Positions 46,327-46,327 of a stretch of DNA of 46,327 bases are shown piece by piece. Made by a program: the position numbers and the translations under genes. Numbering within the stretch: position 1 is the stretch's first letter; each line of letters begins with the position of its first letter. Source of the stretch: Candidatus Pacearchaeota archaeon (GTDB taxonomy: Archaea > Nanobdellota > Nanobdellia > Pacearchaeales > GW2011-AR1); assembly GCA_018303945.1 (NCBI GenBank), contig JAGVXD010000004.1, positions 1 through 46,327 of the forward strand. The letters run 5' to 3'. The notes under the pieces are model-generated. The model had not been told where the DNA came from, searched no databases, and saw only the letters and a program-made list of their open reading frames with translations.

Positions 46327-46327
46327 T

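Noticed and set aside
1-46327. CRISPR array or cas genes
   Set aside because: No regularly spaced direct repeats of 24-37 bp and no Cas-like ORFs; repeats present are palindromic and dispersed.

Overview
The window looks like a chromosomal segment from a small-genome archaeon. Informational genes are of archaeal type: TBP, TFE, RpoL, eIF2-alpha, S27e, S15, S8e, Nop10, NreA, RadB, ATP-dependent DNA ligase, deoxyhypusine synthase and an Lsm protein. Many small membrane or secreted hypotheticals and a compact AlaRS suggest a DPANN-like lineage (inference). It also carries ProRS, LeuRS, GatB, RNase Z, rhomboid, ScpB, SpoIIM, an acylphosphatase-UppS fusion, two DHH proteins, two VapBC modules, tRNA-Arg(TCG) and intron-containing tRNA-Arg(TCT). 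The most interesting non-coding signal is several layers of palindromic DNA. (1) A 168-bp (56-codon) compound palindromic insertion at about 4559-4733 interrupts an otherwise perfectly rejoinable ORF and is flanked by ATCAAAA direct repeats; a 46-47 nt part of it recurs at 41410-41455 at the 5' end of another gene. This resembles the protein-coding palindromic elements described in Rickettsia. (2) Long perfect-stem hairpins occur in intergenic regions, often in tandem; two unlinked copies are homologous with compensatory stem substitutions. (3) A 98-bp exact inverted repeat sits at the two ends of the window. Other items include two small genes with single in-frame stops, an 88-bp duplication/insertion at the radB start, a family-4 UDG that appears to have lost its Fe-S cysteines, a LeuRS with a roughly 105-aa insertion, and a putative HExxGH metallopeptidase. 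All assignments come from reading the sequence; no database search was run.
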